From contig JASLDQ010000285.1 of assembly GCA_030151505.1 (NCBI GenBank), forward strand, positions 1-8,173: DNA of 8,173 nt, given 5' to 3'. The DNA is from Chromobacteriaceae bacterium (GTDB lineage Bacteria; Pseudomonadota; Gammaproteobacteria; Burkholderiales; Aquaspirillaceae). The notes under the pieces were generated by a model. The model was not told the DNA's origin. It did not search any database and worked only from the letters and a program-made list of their open reading frames with translations. The position numbers and the translations under genes were made by a program. Below, piece by piece: positions 1-6,228 of this stretch (its first letter is position 1; each line of letters starts with the position of its first letter).

Positions 1-1091
1 TGCTTGCGGAAGGCTTCCATCTCGGTGATGTCGGCCTGGTCGAACTGGGTCACGTGCGGAATCATCACCCAGTTGCGGGCGAGGTTGGCACCGGAAATCT
101 TCTTGATGCGCGACAGCGGCTTGGACTCGACCGGACCGAACTTGGCGAAATCGACCTTGGGCCATGGCAACAGATCCAGTCCCGAGCCGTTGGCCGGCGC
201 AGCGGCGGGCGCGAGCGCGGCCGGGTTCTGCAGCACGCCCTTCACGTAGGCCTTCACGTCCGCGTCGACGATGCGGCCCTTGCGGCCGGTGCCGGCCACG
301 CGCGACAGGTCCACGCCCAGTTCGCGCGCCAGGCGGCGCACCGACGGACCGGCATGGGCCTTGGCGAAACCGGCTTCATTGACGGTGGCGGCCGGTGCGG
401 GGGCTGCTACGGGAGCGGCGGCCGGGGCCGGCGCACTGGTGGCGGGAGCCGGTGCGGCCACGGCGGCCGCCTGCGGCGCCACGACCGGAGCGGCGACCCC
501 GGCGGCGGTTTCGATCACCACGATGGCGCTGCCTTCGCTGACCTTGCCGCCGACCTGCACTTTCACTTCCTTCACCACGCCGGCGGCGGTGGCCGGGACT
601 TCCATGGTGGCCTTGTCGGTTTCCAGCGTGATCAGCGAGTCGTCCACCGCGACGGTGTCGCCAACCTTGACGAAGACTTCGATCACGTCGACGTTGGCGT
701 TGCCGCTGATGTCGGGCACGGTCAGCGTGAGGGTCTGGCTGGCCGTCGGGGCCGCGGTAGCCGGTGCCACAGTTGCCGCGACGGGAGCCGCCACCGGTAC
801 GGCCGGGGCGGGGGCTGCGGCGCTCGGTGCCGGGGCGGCGCTGGCGGCATCGGCCGCCGCCAGCGTCAGGATCAGCGATCCTTCGCTGGCCTTGTCGCCC
901 ACCTTGATGGCGACGCTCTGCACCACGCCGGCGGCGGTGGCGGGCACGTCCATGGTGGCCTTGTCGGTTTCCAGCGTGATCAGCGCGTCGTCCACCGCGA
1001 CGGTGTCGCCGGCCTTGACGAAGACTTCGATCACGTCGACGTTGCTGCTGCCGCCGATGTCGGGGACTTTGAGTTCGATTGTTTGGCTCAT
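1..1091 (-). CDS. aceF: Pyruvate dehydrogenase E2, dihydrolipoyl acetyltransferase (partial, C-terminus off window)
   Basis: E2 core of the cytoplasmic pyruvate dehydrogenase complex: it takes the acetyl group made by E1 onto a swinging lipoyl arm and passes it to CoA. Visible are 363 residues from the ATG at 1091; the reading frame is open to the left edge. Lipoyl domain 1 spans about residues 1-77 with the lipoylation motif ETDKATMDVP (Lys44). Lipoyl domain 2 spans about 119-194 with ETDKATMEVP (Lys160). Ala/Pro-rich flexible linkers follow each (about 78-118 and 195-237). The peripheral subunit-binding domain is at about 246-283 (PSVRRLARELGV, then GTGRKGRI). The acetyltransferase domain starts near residue 305 with LPWPKVDFAKFG and is cut off after about 50 residues, before its catalytic HxxxD motif. 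A good ribosome binding site supports the start. It lies 86 bp after aceE on the same strand. The two lipoyl domains are very similar in DNA as well as protein. Identification is secure; total length cannot be seen. Confidence 0.97.
   Translation of the reverse strand, partial: MSQTIELKVPDIGGSSNVDVIEVFVKAGDTVAVDDALITLETDKATMDVPATAAGVVQSVAIKVGDKASEGSLILTLAAADAASAAPAPSAAAPAPAVPVAAPVAATVAPATAAPTASQTLTLTVPDISGNANVDVIEVFVKVGDTVAVDDSLITLETDKATMEVPATAAGVVKEVKVQVGGKVSEGSAIVVIETAAGVAAPVVAPQAAAVAAPAPATSAPAPAAAPVAAPAPAATVNEAGFAKAHAGPSVRRLARELGVDLSRVAGTGRKGRIVDADVKAYVKGVLQNPAALAPAAAPANGSGLDLLPWPKVDFAKFGPVESKPLSRIKKISGANLARNWVMIPHVTQFDQADITEMEAFRK
573..720 (-). repeat. Intragenic direct repeat, copy 2 (lipoyl domain 2 of aceF)
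   Basis: This 148-bp stretch aligns without gaps to 921-1068 at an offset of 348 bp (116 codons). I count about 12 mismatches by eye, roughly 92% identity. It encodes most of the second lipoyl domain, including the lipoyl lysine codon at 612-614. The likeness holds at synonymous positions, so it is more than protein-level conservation. Confidence 0.9.
921..1068 (-). repeat. Intragenic direct repeat, copy 1 (lipoyl domain 1 of aceF)
   Basis: Partner of 573-720. It covers most of the first lipoyl domain, with the lipoyl lysine codon at 960-962. The Ala/Pro linker between the copies does not share this identity, so the repeat unit matches the folded domain. Confidence 0.9.
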
Positions 1092-1097
1092 TGATTT

Positions 1098-1103
1098 CTC
1101 TCC
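1098..1103 (-). promoter_or_regulatory. Ribosome binding site of aceF
   Basis: On the minus strand GGAGAG lies 6 nt upstream of the ATG at 1091. This is a strong Shine-Dalgarno match at good spacing and fixes the aceF start. It sits immediately 3' of the closing stem of the spacer fold at 1104-1164. Confidence 0.85.
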
Positions 1104-1164
1104 GTGAAACGTGAAGCCGCGTCGCGGCCGTCAAACCCGGCCGGAGCCGGGTTTTCCGTTTCAC
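1104..1164 (-). other. Three-way-junction-like inverted repeats in the aceE-aceF spacer
   Basis: Three perfect inverted repeats nest inside the 86-bp spacer. The outer arms are 1104-1111 and 1157-1164 (8 bp, GTGAAACG/CGTTTCAC). Inside them are a 9-bp stem with a 4-nt loop (1133-1141/1146-1154, AAACCCGGC/GCCGGGTTT) and a 5-bp stem with a 3-nt loop (1116-1120/1124-1128). Joining segments are only 2-4 nt, so all three can form together. The last base of the outer stem touches the GGAGAG ribosome binding site of aceF. The strong hairpin has only a TTT tail on the transcribed strand, so a classical terminator is unlikely. A role in mRNA processing, stability or aceF translation is inference. Confidence 0.6.
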
Positions 1165-1177
1165 TTCTCACATTGAT

Positions 1178-3847
1178 TTACACCGTCCAGGAAGCCGGCT
1201 TGTTCGCGTCGATGCCGTACTTGGCGATGGCGTCGGTCACGCGGGCGACGTCGATCTTGCCTTCGTCGGCCAGCGCCTTGAGCGCGGCCACCGCGACGAA
1301 GTGGCGGTCGACCTCGAAGAACTTGCGCAGCTGCTGGCGCGAATCCGAGCGGCCGAAGCCGTCGGTGCCGAGCACGGTGTAGCGGCCGGGCACGAATTCG
1401 CGGATCTGGTCGGCGTAGGCGCGGATGTAGTCGGTGGCGGCCACGACCGGGCCCTGACGGCCGGCCAGCTGCCGGGCAACGTAGCTCTGTTGCGGCGCAT
1501 CGGCCGGGTGCAGCAGGTTGTGGCGGCTCACGGCCATGCCGTCGCGCTTGAGTTCGTTGAACGAGGTCACGCTCCAGATGTCGGCGGCGATGCCGAAGTC
1601 GTTGCGCAACAGGTCGGCGGCGGCCATCACCTCGCGCAGGATGGTGCCGGAGCCCATCAGTTGGACCTTGACTTGGGCGTCGCCGCCGTCCTGCAGCAGG
1701 TACATGCCCTTGAGGATGCCTTCCTCGGCGCCCTGCGGCATGGCCGGGTGGATGTAGTTCTCGTTCATCAGGGTGATGTAATAGAACACGTCCTGCTGGT
1801 CGACGTACATGCGCTTGAGGCCGTCCTGCAGGATCACCGCCAGTTCGTAGGCGAAGGTCGGGTCATAGCTGATGCAGTTGGGGATCAGGCCGGCCTGGAT
1901 GTGGCTGTGGCCGTCCTCGTGCTGCAGGCCCTCGCCGTTCAGCGTGGTGCGACCGGCGGTGCCGCCGAGCATGAAGCCGCGGGCGCGCATGTCGCCGGCC
2001 GCCCAGGCCAGATCGCCGACGCGCTGGAAGCCGAACATCGAGTAGTAGATGTAGAACGGAATCATCGGGATGCCGTTGTTGGCGTAACTGGTCGCTGCGG
2101 CGATCCAGCTCGACATCGCGCCCGGTTCGTTGATGCCTTCCTGCAGCATCTGGCCGTTCTTCGATTCCTTGTAGAACATCAGCTGGTCGGCATCCTGCGG
2201 CACGTAGTTCTGGCCCTGGGTCGACCAGATGCCGTACTGGCGGAACATGCCTTCCATGCCGAAGGTGCGCGATTCGTCCGGCACGATCGGCACGATCTGC
2301 TTGCCGATGTTCTTGTCCTTGAGCAGCGTGCCGAGCATGCGCACGAAGGCCATGGTGGTGGAGAACTCGCGGTCGCCCGAGCTGGCCAGCTGGCTGTCGA
2401 ACACGTGCAGGCCCGGCACCTGCATCGGTGCCTTGATCGGGCGGCGGGCCGGCATGTAGCCGCCCAGCGCGGCGCGACGGGTGCGCATGTACTGCATTTC
2501 CGGGCTGTCTTCGGCCGGGCGGAAGTACGGTGCGTTCGGCAGGTCCTCGTCGGAGATGGGGATGCCGAAGCGGTCGCGGAATTTGCGCAGGCTGTCGATG
2601 TCCATCTTCTTGGCTTGGTGGGCGATGTTCTGCGCCTCGCCCGACGAACCCATGCCGTAGCCCTTGATGGTCTTGGCCAGGATTACGGTCGGACGGCCGT
2701 TGGCGTTGGTGGTGGCCTCCTGGTAGGCCGCGTACACCTTGTGCGGGTCATGGCCGCCGCGGTTGAGCGCCCAGATGTCGTCGTCCGACATGTTGGCGAC
2801 CATCTCGCGCAGTTCCGGGTACTTGCCGAAGAAGTGTTCGCGCACGTAAGCGCCGTTCTTCGACTTGAAGGTCTGGTAGTCGCCGTCCACGCACTCTTCC
2901 ATGCGCTTCTTCAGCAAGCCCTTGGTGTCCATCGCCAGGAGCGGGTCCCAGCGGCTGCCCCAGATCACCTTCAGCACGTTCCAGCCCGAACCGCGGAAGT
3001 CGCCTTCCAGTTCCTGGATAATCTTGCCGTTGCCGCGCACCGGGCCGTCCAGACGCTGCAGGTTGCAGTTGATCACGAAGATCAGGTTGTCCAGCCCTTC
3101 GCGGGCGGCCAGGGCGATCGCGCCCAGCGATTCCGGCTCGTCCATTTCGCCGTCGCCGCAGAAGCACCAGACCTTGCGACCCGGCGTGCGGGCCAGCCCG
3201 CGGCTTTCCAGATACTTGAGGAAGCGGGCCTGATAGATGGCCATCAGCGGGCCAAGACCCATCGACACGGTCGGGAACTGCCAGAAATCGTCCATCAGCC
3301 ACGGGTGCGGATAGGACGGCAGGCCCTTGCCGTCAACTTCCTGGCGGAAGTTGTCGAGCTGTTCTTCGGACAGGCGGCCCTCAAGGAAGGCGCGGGCGTA
3401 GATGCCCGGGGCGATGTGGCCCTGGAAGTAGATCAGGTCGCCGTCCTGCTCGTCGTTGGGCGCGCGCCAGAAATGGTTGAAGCCGACGTCGTACAGGGTG
3501 GCGGACGACTGGTAGCTGGCGATGTGGCCGCCCAGTTCAAGGTTTTTCTTGCCGGCGCGCAGCACCATGGCGGCGGCGTTCCAGCGGTTGATCGAGCGGA
3601 TGCGGTGTTCCATCTCGTGGTCGCCCTGCGATTTTTTCTCGCGGCCGACCGGGATGGTGTTGAGGTAGGCGGTGGTGGCATTGAACGGCAGATACGCGCC
3701 GGCGCGGCGCGACTGCTCGATCATGTTCTCGAGCAGGTAGTGGGCGCGTTCCGCACCGTCGGTTTCCAGCACCGACTGGAGGGCGGCCAGCCATTCCGTG
3801 GTTTCGATCGGGTCGATGTCTTGGTCTTGCGGCAGTTGTTGTGCCAT
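1178..3847 (-). CDS. aceE: Pyruvate dehydrogenase E1 component, homodimeric type
   Basis: Thiamine-diphosphate enzyme that decarboxylates pyruvate and reductively acetylates the lipoyl arm of AceF in the cytoplasm. The product is 889 residues, against 887 for E. coli AceE from memory, and appears colinear. The N-terminal roughly 50 residues match the part that docks on the E2 subunit-binding domain. The thiamine-diphosphate and Mg motif starts GDGEMDEPES at 231-240 (Asp232) and continues to NCNLQRLDGP near 260-269. NIAHQ carries His410, matching E. coli His407. DESRTFGMEG carries Glu525 (E. coli Glu522), GINE carries Glu574 (Glu571) and LQHEDGHSH starts at 641 with His643 (His640). The C-terminal domain has LGTDGFGRSDSR at 826-837. 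All expected catalytic residues are present. An in-frame ATG at 3892 would add 15 residues, but the ATG at 3847 has a good ribosome binding site and starts with the familiar MAQQ-type N-terminus. It is first gene of an operon with aceF. No pdhR-like regulator gene lies next to it. Confidence 0.98.
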   Translation of the reverse strand: MAQQLPQDQDIDPIETTEWLAALQSVLETDGAERAHYLLENMIEQSRRAGAYLPFNATTAYLNTIPVGREKKSQGDHEMEHRIRSINRWNAAAMVLRAGKKNLELGGHIASYQSSATLYDVGFNHFWRAPNDEQDGDLIYFQGHIAPGIYARAFLEGRLSEEQLDNFRQEVDGKGLPSYPHPWLMDDFWQFPTVSMGLGPLMAIYQARFLKYLESRGLARTPGRKVWCFCGDGEMDEPESLGAIALAAREGLDNLIFVINCNLQRLDGPVRGNGKIIQELEGDFRGSGWNVLKVIWGSRWDPLLAMDTKGLLKKRMEECVDGDYQTFKSKNGAYVREHFFGKYPELREMVANMSDDDIWALNRGGHDPHKVYAAYQEATTNANGRPTVILAKTIKGYGMGSSGEAQNIAHQAKKMDIDSLRKFRDRFGIPISDEDLPNAPYFRPAEDSPEMQYMRTRRAALGGYMPARRPIKAPMQVPGLHVFDSQLASSGDREFSTTMAFVRMLGTLLKDKNIGKQIVPIVPDESRTFGMEGMFRQYGIWSTQGQNYVPQDADQLMFYKESKNGQMLQEGINEPGAMSSWIAAATSYANNGIPMIPFYIYYSMFGFQRVGDLAWAAGDMRARGFMLGGTAGRTTLNGEGLQHEDGHSHIQAGLIPNCISYDPTFAYELAVILQDGLKRMYVDQQDVFYYITLMNENYIHPAMPQGAEEGILKGMYLLQDGGDAQVKVQLMGSGTILREVMAAADLLRNDFGIAADIWSVTSFNELKRDGMAVSRHNLLHPADAPQQSYVARQLAGRQGPVVAATDYIRAYADQIREFVPGRYTVLGTDGFGRSDSRQQLRKFFEVDRHFVAVAALKALADEGKIDVARVTDAIAKYGIDANKPASWTV

Positions 3848-3851
3848 GTGT

Positions 3852-3858
3852 CCACCTC
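3852..3858 (-). promoter_or_regulatory. Ribosome binding site of aceE
   Basis: The minus strand reads GAGGTGG here, with GAGG 7 nt from the ATG at 3847. It decides the start in favour of 3847 over the upstream in-frame ATG at 3892. Confidence 0.75.
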
Positions 3859-3881
3859 GTGAGTGCGTCTGTCGTTTCGTG

Positions 3882-3910
3882 TCCGGCGGCACTGTGGTGT
3901 TGCCGCCGGA
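3882..3910 (-). other. Strong hairpin in the aceE 5' leader
   Basis: Perfect 10-bp inverted repeat TCCGGCGGCA/TGCCGCCGGA (3882-3891 and 3901-3910) around a 9-nt loop. It ends 34 nt upstream of the aceE start codon and about 23 nt upstream of its ribosome binding site. No T-tract follows it on the transcribed strand, so it is not a terminator. A smaller 5-bp hairpin (CCGGC/GCCGG, 3945-3959) lies just upstream in the same leader. A stabilising or regulatory role is inference. Confidence 0.6.
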
Positions 3911-4152
3911 TACCGCTGAATTGTGGCAGAAATGAACCGTCTTTCCGGCTTCGTGCCGGGGTCGGAATGTTGGTTTCCGAATTGATTGTGTAGCTTTGCG
4001 CGTATGGAATTTTTACTCAGATTCGCGATTCATGCAGCAGAAATTGTGGGTGCCGTGAACGTGAAGGTGCGCCATGGCCAGCTTTTTGCTGCAATGCGGC
4101 GCGATTTGGCCGGATGAAATCGGGGAAAAATCACTGCGTCTGGTCAAAAACG

Positions 4153-4164
4153 GGGGAATTCCCC
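4153..4164. promoter_or_regulatory. Perfect 12-bp palindrome upstream of aceE
   Basis: GGGGAATTCCCC is self-complementary with no spacer. It lies in the AT-rich control region about 305 bp upstream of the aceE start. Perfect short palindromes in such a place often bind dimeric regulators. The binding protein is unknown to me, and a chance palindrome is possible. Confidence 0.35.
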
Positions 4165-4199
4165 AGTGTCGGACAGGTTTTGTCTGTTGCGTTGCAATA

Positions 4200-4222
4200 T
4201 GTTGTTTTGTGAAAAAACAACA
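4200..4222. promoter_or_regulatory. AT-rich inverted repeat upstream of aceE
   Basis: TGTTGTTTT (4200-4208) and AAAACAACA (4214-4222) form a perfect 9-bp inverted repeat around a 5-nt centre. It could be an operator for a dimeric regulator or simply part of a bent A-tract region. It overlaps the only, weak, promoter-like match I can draw for aceE. Confidence 0.35.
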
Positions 4223-4223
4223 A

Positions 4224-4255
4224 TGAATGTTCGGTAACGCTGTGCTGAATGTTCG
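4224..4255. repeat. 10-bp direct repeat with 22-bp period upstream of aceE
   Basis: TGAATGTTCG occurs at 4224-4233 and again, exactly, at 4246-4255. The start-to-start distance is 22 bp, about two helical turns, so both copies face nearly the same side of the DNA. A shorter match to the core (GAATGTT) occurs at 3965-3971, nearer aceE. Tandem binding sites for an activator or repressor are the natural reading, but this is inference. Confidence 0.5.
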
Positions 4256-4377
4256 TTTTTTTGCGCAAAGCGCGCCGGGCGGCCGCGAAGGGTGACGTGG
4301 AGCGGCAAGAAGGGCGTATCGACCGTTCCGGTGCCGCTCCCGGCGTCTTGTCATCGGTTTGGCCGGGTTGCGGCGCA

Positions 4378-4395
4378 GCCCCGGCTTGCCGGGGC
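4378..4395. other. GC-rich inverted repeat downstream of the bepA-like gene
   Basis: GCCCCGGC (4378-4385), TT, GCCGGGGC (4388-4395): an 8-bp perfect inverted repeat, about 100 bp past the stop codon at 4493-4495. In RNA the loop would open to 4 nt. No T-run follows on either strand, so an intrinsic terminator is unsupported. It may protect a 3' end or be incidental in GC-rich DNA. Confidence 0.35.
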
Positions 4396-4492
4396 GGTTC
4401 TTGCCGTCGGCCGCCGGTCTTGCGGCATGTCGGCGGGCGGGCGGACTGGTGACGGCGGTGCGTCCCGGTCAGGCGGAAGGCGGGTGGTGGGG

Positions 4493-5941
4493 CTATTTGC
4501 GCTGCTTTTCCTTGCGCAGTTCGTCCACCCGCGGGGTCAGTTCGCGGATGCGGGCGTCGAGGCGGGAGCGCAGGTAGAAGTCCTCGCCGGGCGTGGCGCG
4601 GGCGAGCTGGTATTGCTCGAGCGCCTCGCGTGGCCGGTCCTCCAGGTAGAACTGCTGGCCGAGCGAGAAGTGGTAGCGCAGGGGGGCGCGGTCGGCGTGG
4701 ATGCGGGCCAGCCGTGCCCACAGTCCGGCATCGTTGGGGCGGCGGGTGCTGGCGGCATCGGCCAGCTGGCGCGCGCGGGCCAGATCGCCGCCGGCAATGA
4801 GGCTGTCGAGTTCGCCGTAGGCCAGGGCCGGCGCGTCGGGGAAACGCAGGCGGGCGTCATGGTAGCGCGCCGCGGCGGCGGCGTAGTTTTTCTGCGCCAG
4901 CAGGAGCTCGGCGCCGAGCGCGGCCAGCCACGGGTGCGGGGTGCCCAGCAGCTTTTCCGCCCGGCCGAGGGCTTCCTGCGCGCCGGCCGGATCGTTGAGC
5001 GCCAGCCGCGTCCGTGCCAGCCCGAACCATTGCGCCGCCTCGTTGCTGAAGCGGTGCTCTTTCAGTGCGTCCTGATAGAAACGGCTGGCGTCGAGCGCGC
5101 CGCTGACCGCGATGCGGGCTTTTTCGCGCGCGAACTGGAAGTCGATCGAGTCGGCCGGCATCCGGACGCCGAGGTTGGCGGCGCGGCTTTGCGATTCGGC
5201 GATGCGCTCGCTGGTGACCGGGTGGGTGCGCAGGAAGGCCAGCGCATTGTTGTCGTTGACGCGATTGACCTTTTGCAGGCGTTCGAAAAAGACCGCCATC
5301 GCCCGCGCGTCGAAGCCGGCGCGCGACAGCGTCTGCATGCCGACCCGGTCGGCCTCGCGCTCGAAATCGCGGCTGAAGGCGAGCTGGTTCTGCAGGGCCA
5401 GCCCCGGACCGATGTTGGCTGCCGCCAGCGCGGCGTTGCTGCCGCCGCCGGCACTGGCGGCCAGTACTGCCGCCAGCATCCCGCCGACCGCGAGCAGGGT
5501 GTTCATGCCCTGCTTTTCGAGCTGGCGGGCGATGTGGTGCTGGGTGACGTGCGCCATTTCGTGCGCCACCACCGAGGCCAGCTCCGACTCGCTCTGCGCC
5601 GCCAGCAAGAGACCGGTGTTGATGCCGATGTAGCCGCCGGGCATGGCGAAGGCGTTGATCATGCCGTCGTCGATGGAGAACAGGCGGTAGGACTGGCCCG
5701 GTTCCGGGCTGGCGGCGGCCAGGCGCGAGGCCAGCCGGGTCAGGTAGTCGTCGAGTTCGGCGTCGTCGAGCAGGGCGTTCTGCTCGCGCAGCCACGACAG
5801 CCCTTCGCGTCCGACCTTGGCTTCGTCCCGCGTGCTGAAGCCGGCTTGGGCGGAATCGCCCAGATCGGGCAGGTCGGCCGACGCCAGTTGCGGGGGCGTG
5901 GCGAGCAGGAGGGCGAGCAGGGCGGCGAGCGGGGCTTTCAT
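4493..5941 (-). CDS. bepA: Periplasmic M48 metalloprotease with TPR repeats, BepA (YfgC)-like
   Basis: Zinc metalloprotease and chaperone-like factor; in E. coli BepA acts in the periplasm on outer-membrane protein assembly, including LptD, and degrades stalled products. The product is 482 residues (E. coli BepA 487, from memory). A signal peptide covers residues 1-22 with likely cleavage after LASA. The mature N-terminus DLPDLGDSA closely resembles that of BepA. The peptidase domain is about 35-270. It has HEMAH (His127, Glu128, His131), the third zinc ligand in READRVG (Glu196), and THP (His240) at the place of the BepA His246 switch residue. A hydrophobic Gly/Ala-rich segment at about 147-182 fits the active-site lid. 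From about 300 to the end are helical TPR-like repeats ending in a basic tail. The ATG at 5941 is chosen because the signal peptide starts there; an ATG at 6064 would add 41 residues that mask it. No Shine-Dalgarno is visible. It is 287 bp after kup and probably a separate unit. Confidence 0.88.
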   Translation of the reverse strand: MKAPLAALLALLLATPPQLASADLPDLGDSAQAGFSTRDEAKVGREGLSWLREQNALLDDAELDDYLTRLASRLAAASPEPGQSYRLFSIDDGMINAFAMPGGYIGINTGLLLAAQSESELASVVAHEMAHVTQHHIARQLEKQGMNTLLAVGGMLAAVLAASAGGGSNAALAAANIGPGLALQNQLAFSRDFEREADRVGMQTLSRAGFDARAMAVFFERLQKVNRVNDNNALAFLRTHPVTSERIAESQSRAANLGVRMPADSIDFQFAREKARIAVSGALDASRFYQDALKEHRFSNEAAQWFGLARTRLALNDPAGAQEALGRAEKLLGTPHPWLAALGAELLLAQKNYAAAAARYHDARLRFPDAPALAYGELDSLIAGGDLARARQLADAASTRRPNDAGLWARLARIHADRAPLRYHFSLGQQFYLEDRPREALEQYQLARATPGEDFYLRSRLDARIRELTPRVDELRKEKQRK

Positions 5942-5948
5942 GTGCAAG

Positions 5949-5954
5949 ATAGTA
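5949..5954 (-). promoter_or_regulatory. Candidate -10 element for a leaderless bepA-like transcript
   Basis: TACTAT on the minus strand matches the sigma-70 -10 consensus at 5 of 6 bases. It ends only 7 nt before the ATG at 5941, so transcription would begin at or within a base or two of the start codon. The absence of any purine-rich ribosome binding site before this ATG fits. No good -35 is present at the usual spacing, which lowers confidence. Confidence 0.4.
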
Positions 5955-6145
5955 GCGCAAAAGCCTGTGACGGGAGGGTGCCGCGCGCAGGCGCCGGGGC
6001 ATCTGTTGCCGGAAAGCGTGTCGTCGCCCGGCTGGGGTGTTTGTCCGGCACGGCGGTGGTGCACGGCCGCGGGCCGTCACGCTGGGCTGGCGCGTGCGGT
6101 GACAGGTCGGGAGGGTTGGCTGGCGCGCGCACAGCGTCGAGAAGG

Positions 6146-6205
6146 GGCGGCCTCTCCGGCGGAGCAAGGCAGGGAGGCCGCCGCCCTCGAGTGGCGAGGG
6201 CGGCG
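6146..6205 (-). other. Two overlapping, mutually exclusive stems downstream of kup
   Basis: The first stem in transcript order pairs 6195-6205 with 6179-6189 (11 bp, perfect, 5-nt loop) and begins 23 nt after the kup stop codon. The second pairs 6174-6182 with 6146-6154 (9 bp, perfect, GGCGGCCTC/GAGGCCGCC). They share bases 6179-6182, so both cannot form fully. Neither is followed by a T-tract on the kup strand. They may mark the 3' end of kup mRNA, by Rho-dependent termination and trimming or by protection; a switch between folds is speculative. The rest of the 5942-6228 gap holds only a 6-bp hairpin (ACGGCC/GGCCGT, 6063-6077) and no gene. Confidence 0.55.
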
Positions 6206-6228
6206 TCTGTCGCTGGCCGGGGCCGGCG

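Larger units (their letters stand above)
3848..4492. other. 645-bp non-coding region between the bepA-like gene and aceE
   Basis: No convincing gene on either strand. Bases from about 4270 to 4492 are GC-rich and follow the bepA-like gene. They hold a compact palindrome (4378-4395) but no T-tract terminator for it. Bases about 4085-4265 are markedly AT-richer than the rest of the window and contain several repeats listed separately, so this is the likely aceE control region. Bases 3848-4020 form the presumed leader with two hairpins. A weak promoter can be drawn on the minus strand (TTGTTG at 4218-4223, 16-bp spacer, CATATT at 4196-4201), but the match is poor and I do not list it separately. 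Confidence 0.6.

Noticed and set aside
1133..1155. The aceE-aceF hairpin as an intrinsic terminator.
   Set aside because: The transcribed strand has only three U residues after the stem, and termination here would cut aceF off from its operon. Partial attenuation remains possible.
1301..3862. An 853-codon open frame on the plus strand opposite aceE.
   Set aside because: It is codon-aligned with aceE, so it is broken only where aceE uses TTA, CTA or TCA codons, which this GC-rich gene avoids. The translation is a low-complexity, His/Val/Ala-rich product with no recognisable domain. The same explains the long plus-strand frames opposite aceF (54-1094), the bepA-like gene (4292-6481) and kup (6517-7659).
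4251..4273. T-run followed by GCGCAAAGCGC as a terminator.
   Set aside because: On the plus strand the T-run precedes the short stem, and on the minus strand an A-run follows it. Neither order makes an intrinsic terminator.
4013..4354. Possible small minus-strand gene in the gap upstream of aceE, including a 20-residue His/Cys-containing peptide (MAHLHVHGTHNFCC start) at 4013-4075.
   Set aside because: No ribosome binding site precedes either ATG, composition is not gene-like, and the frame runs through the AT-rich repeat region. A leader peptide is not excluded but is unsupported.
4249..4452. A 67-codon plus-strand open frame downstream of the bepA-like gene.
   Set aside because: No ribosome binding site, Arg/Gly-rich composition of random GC-rich DNA, and no recognisable domain.
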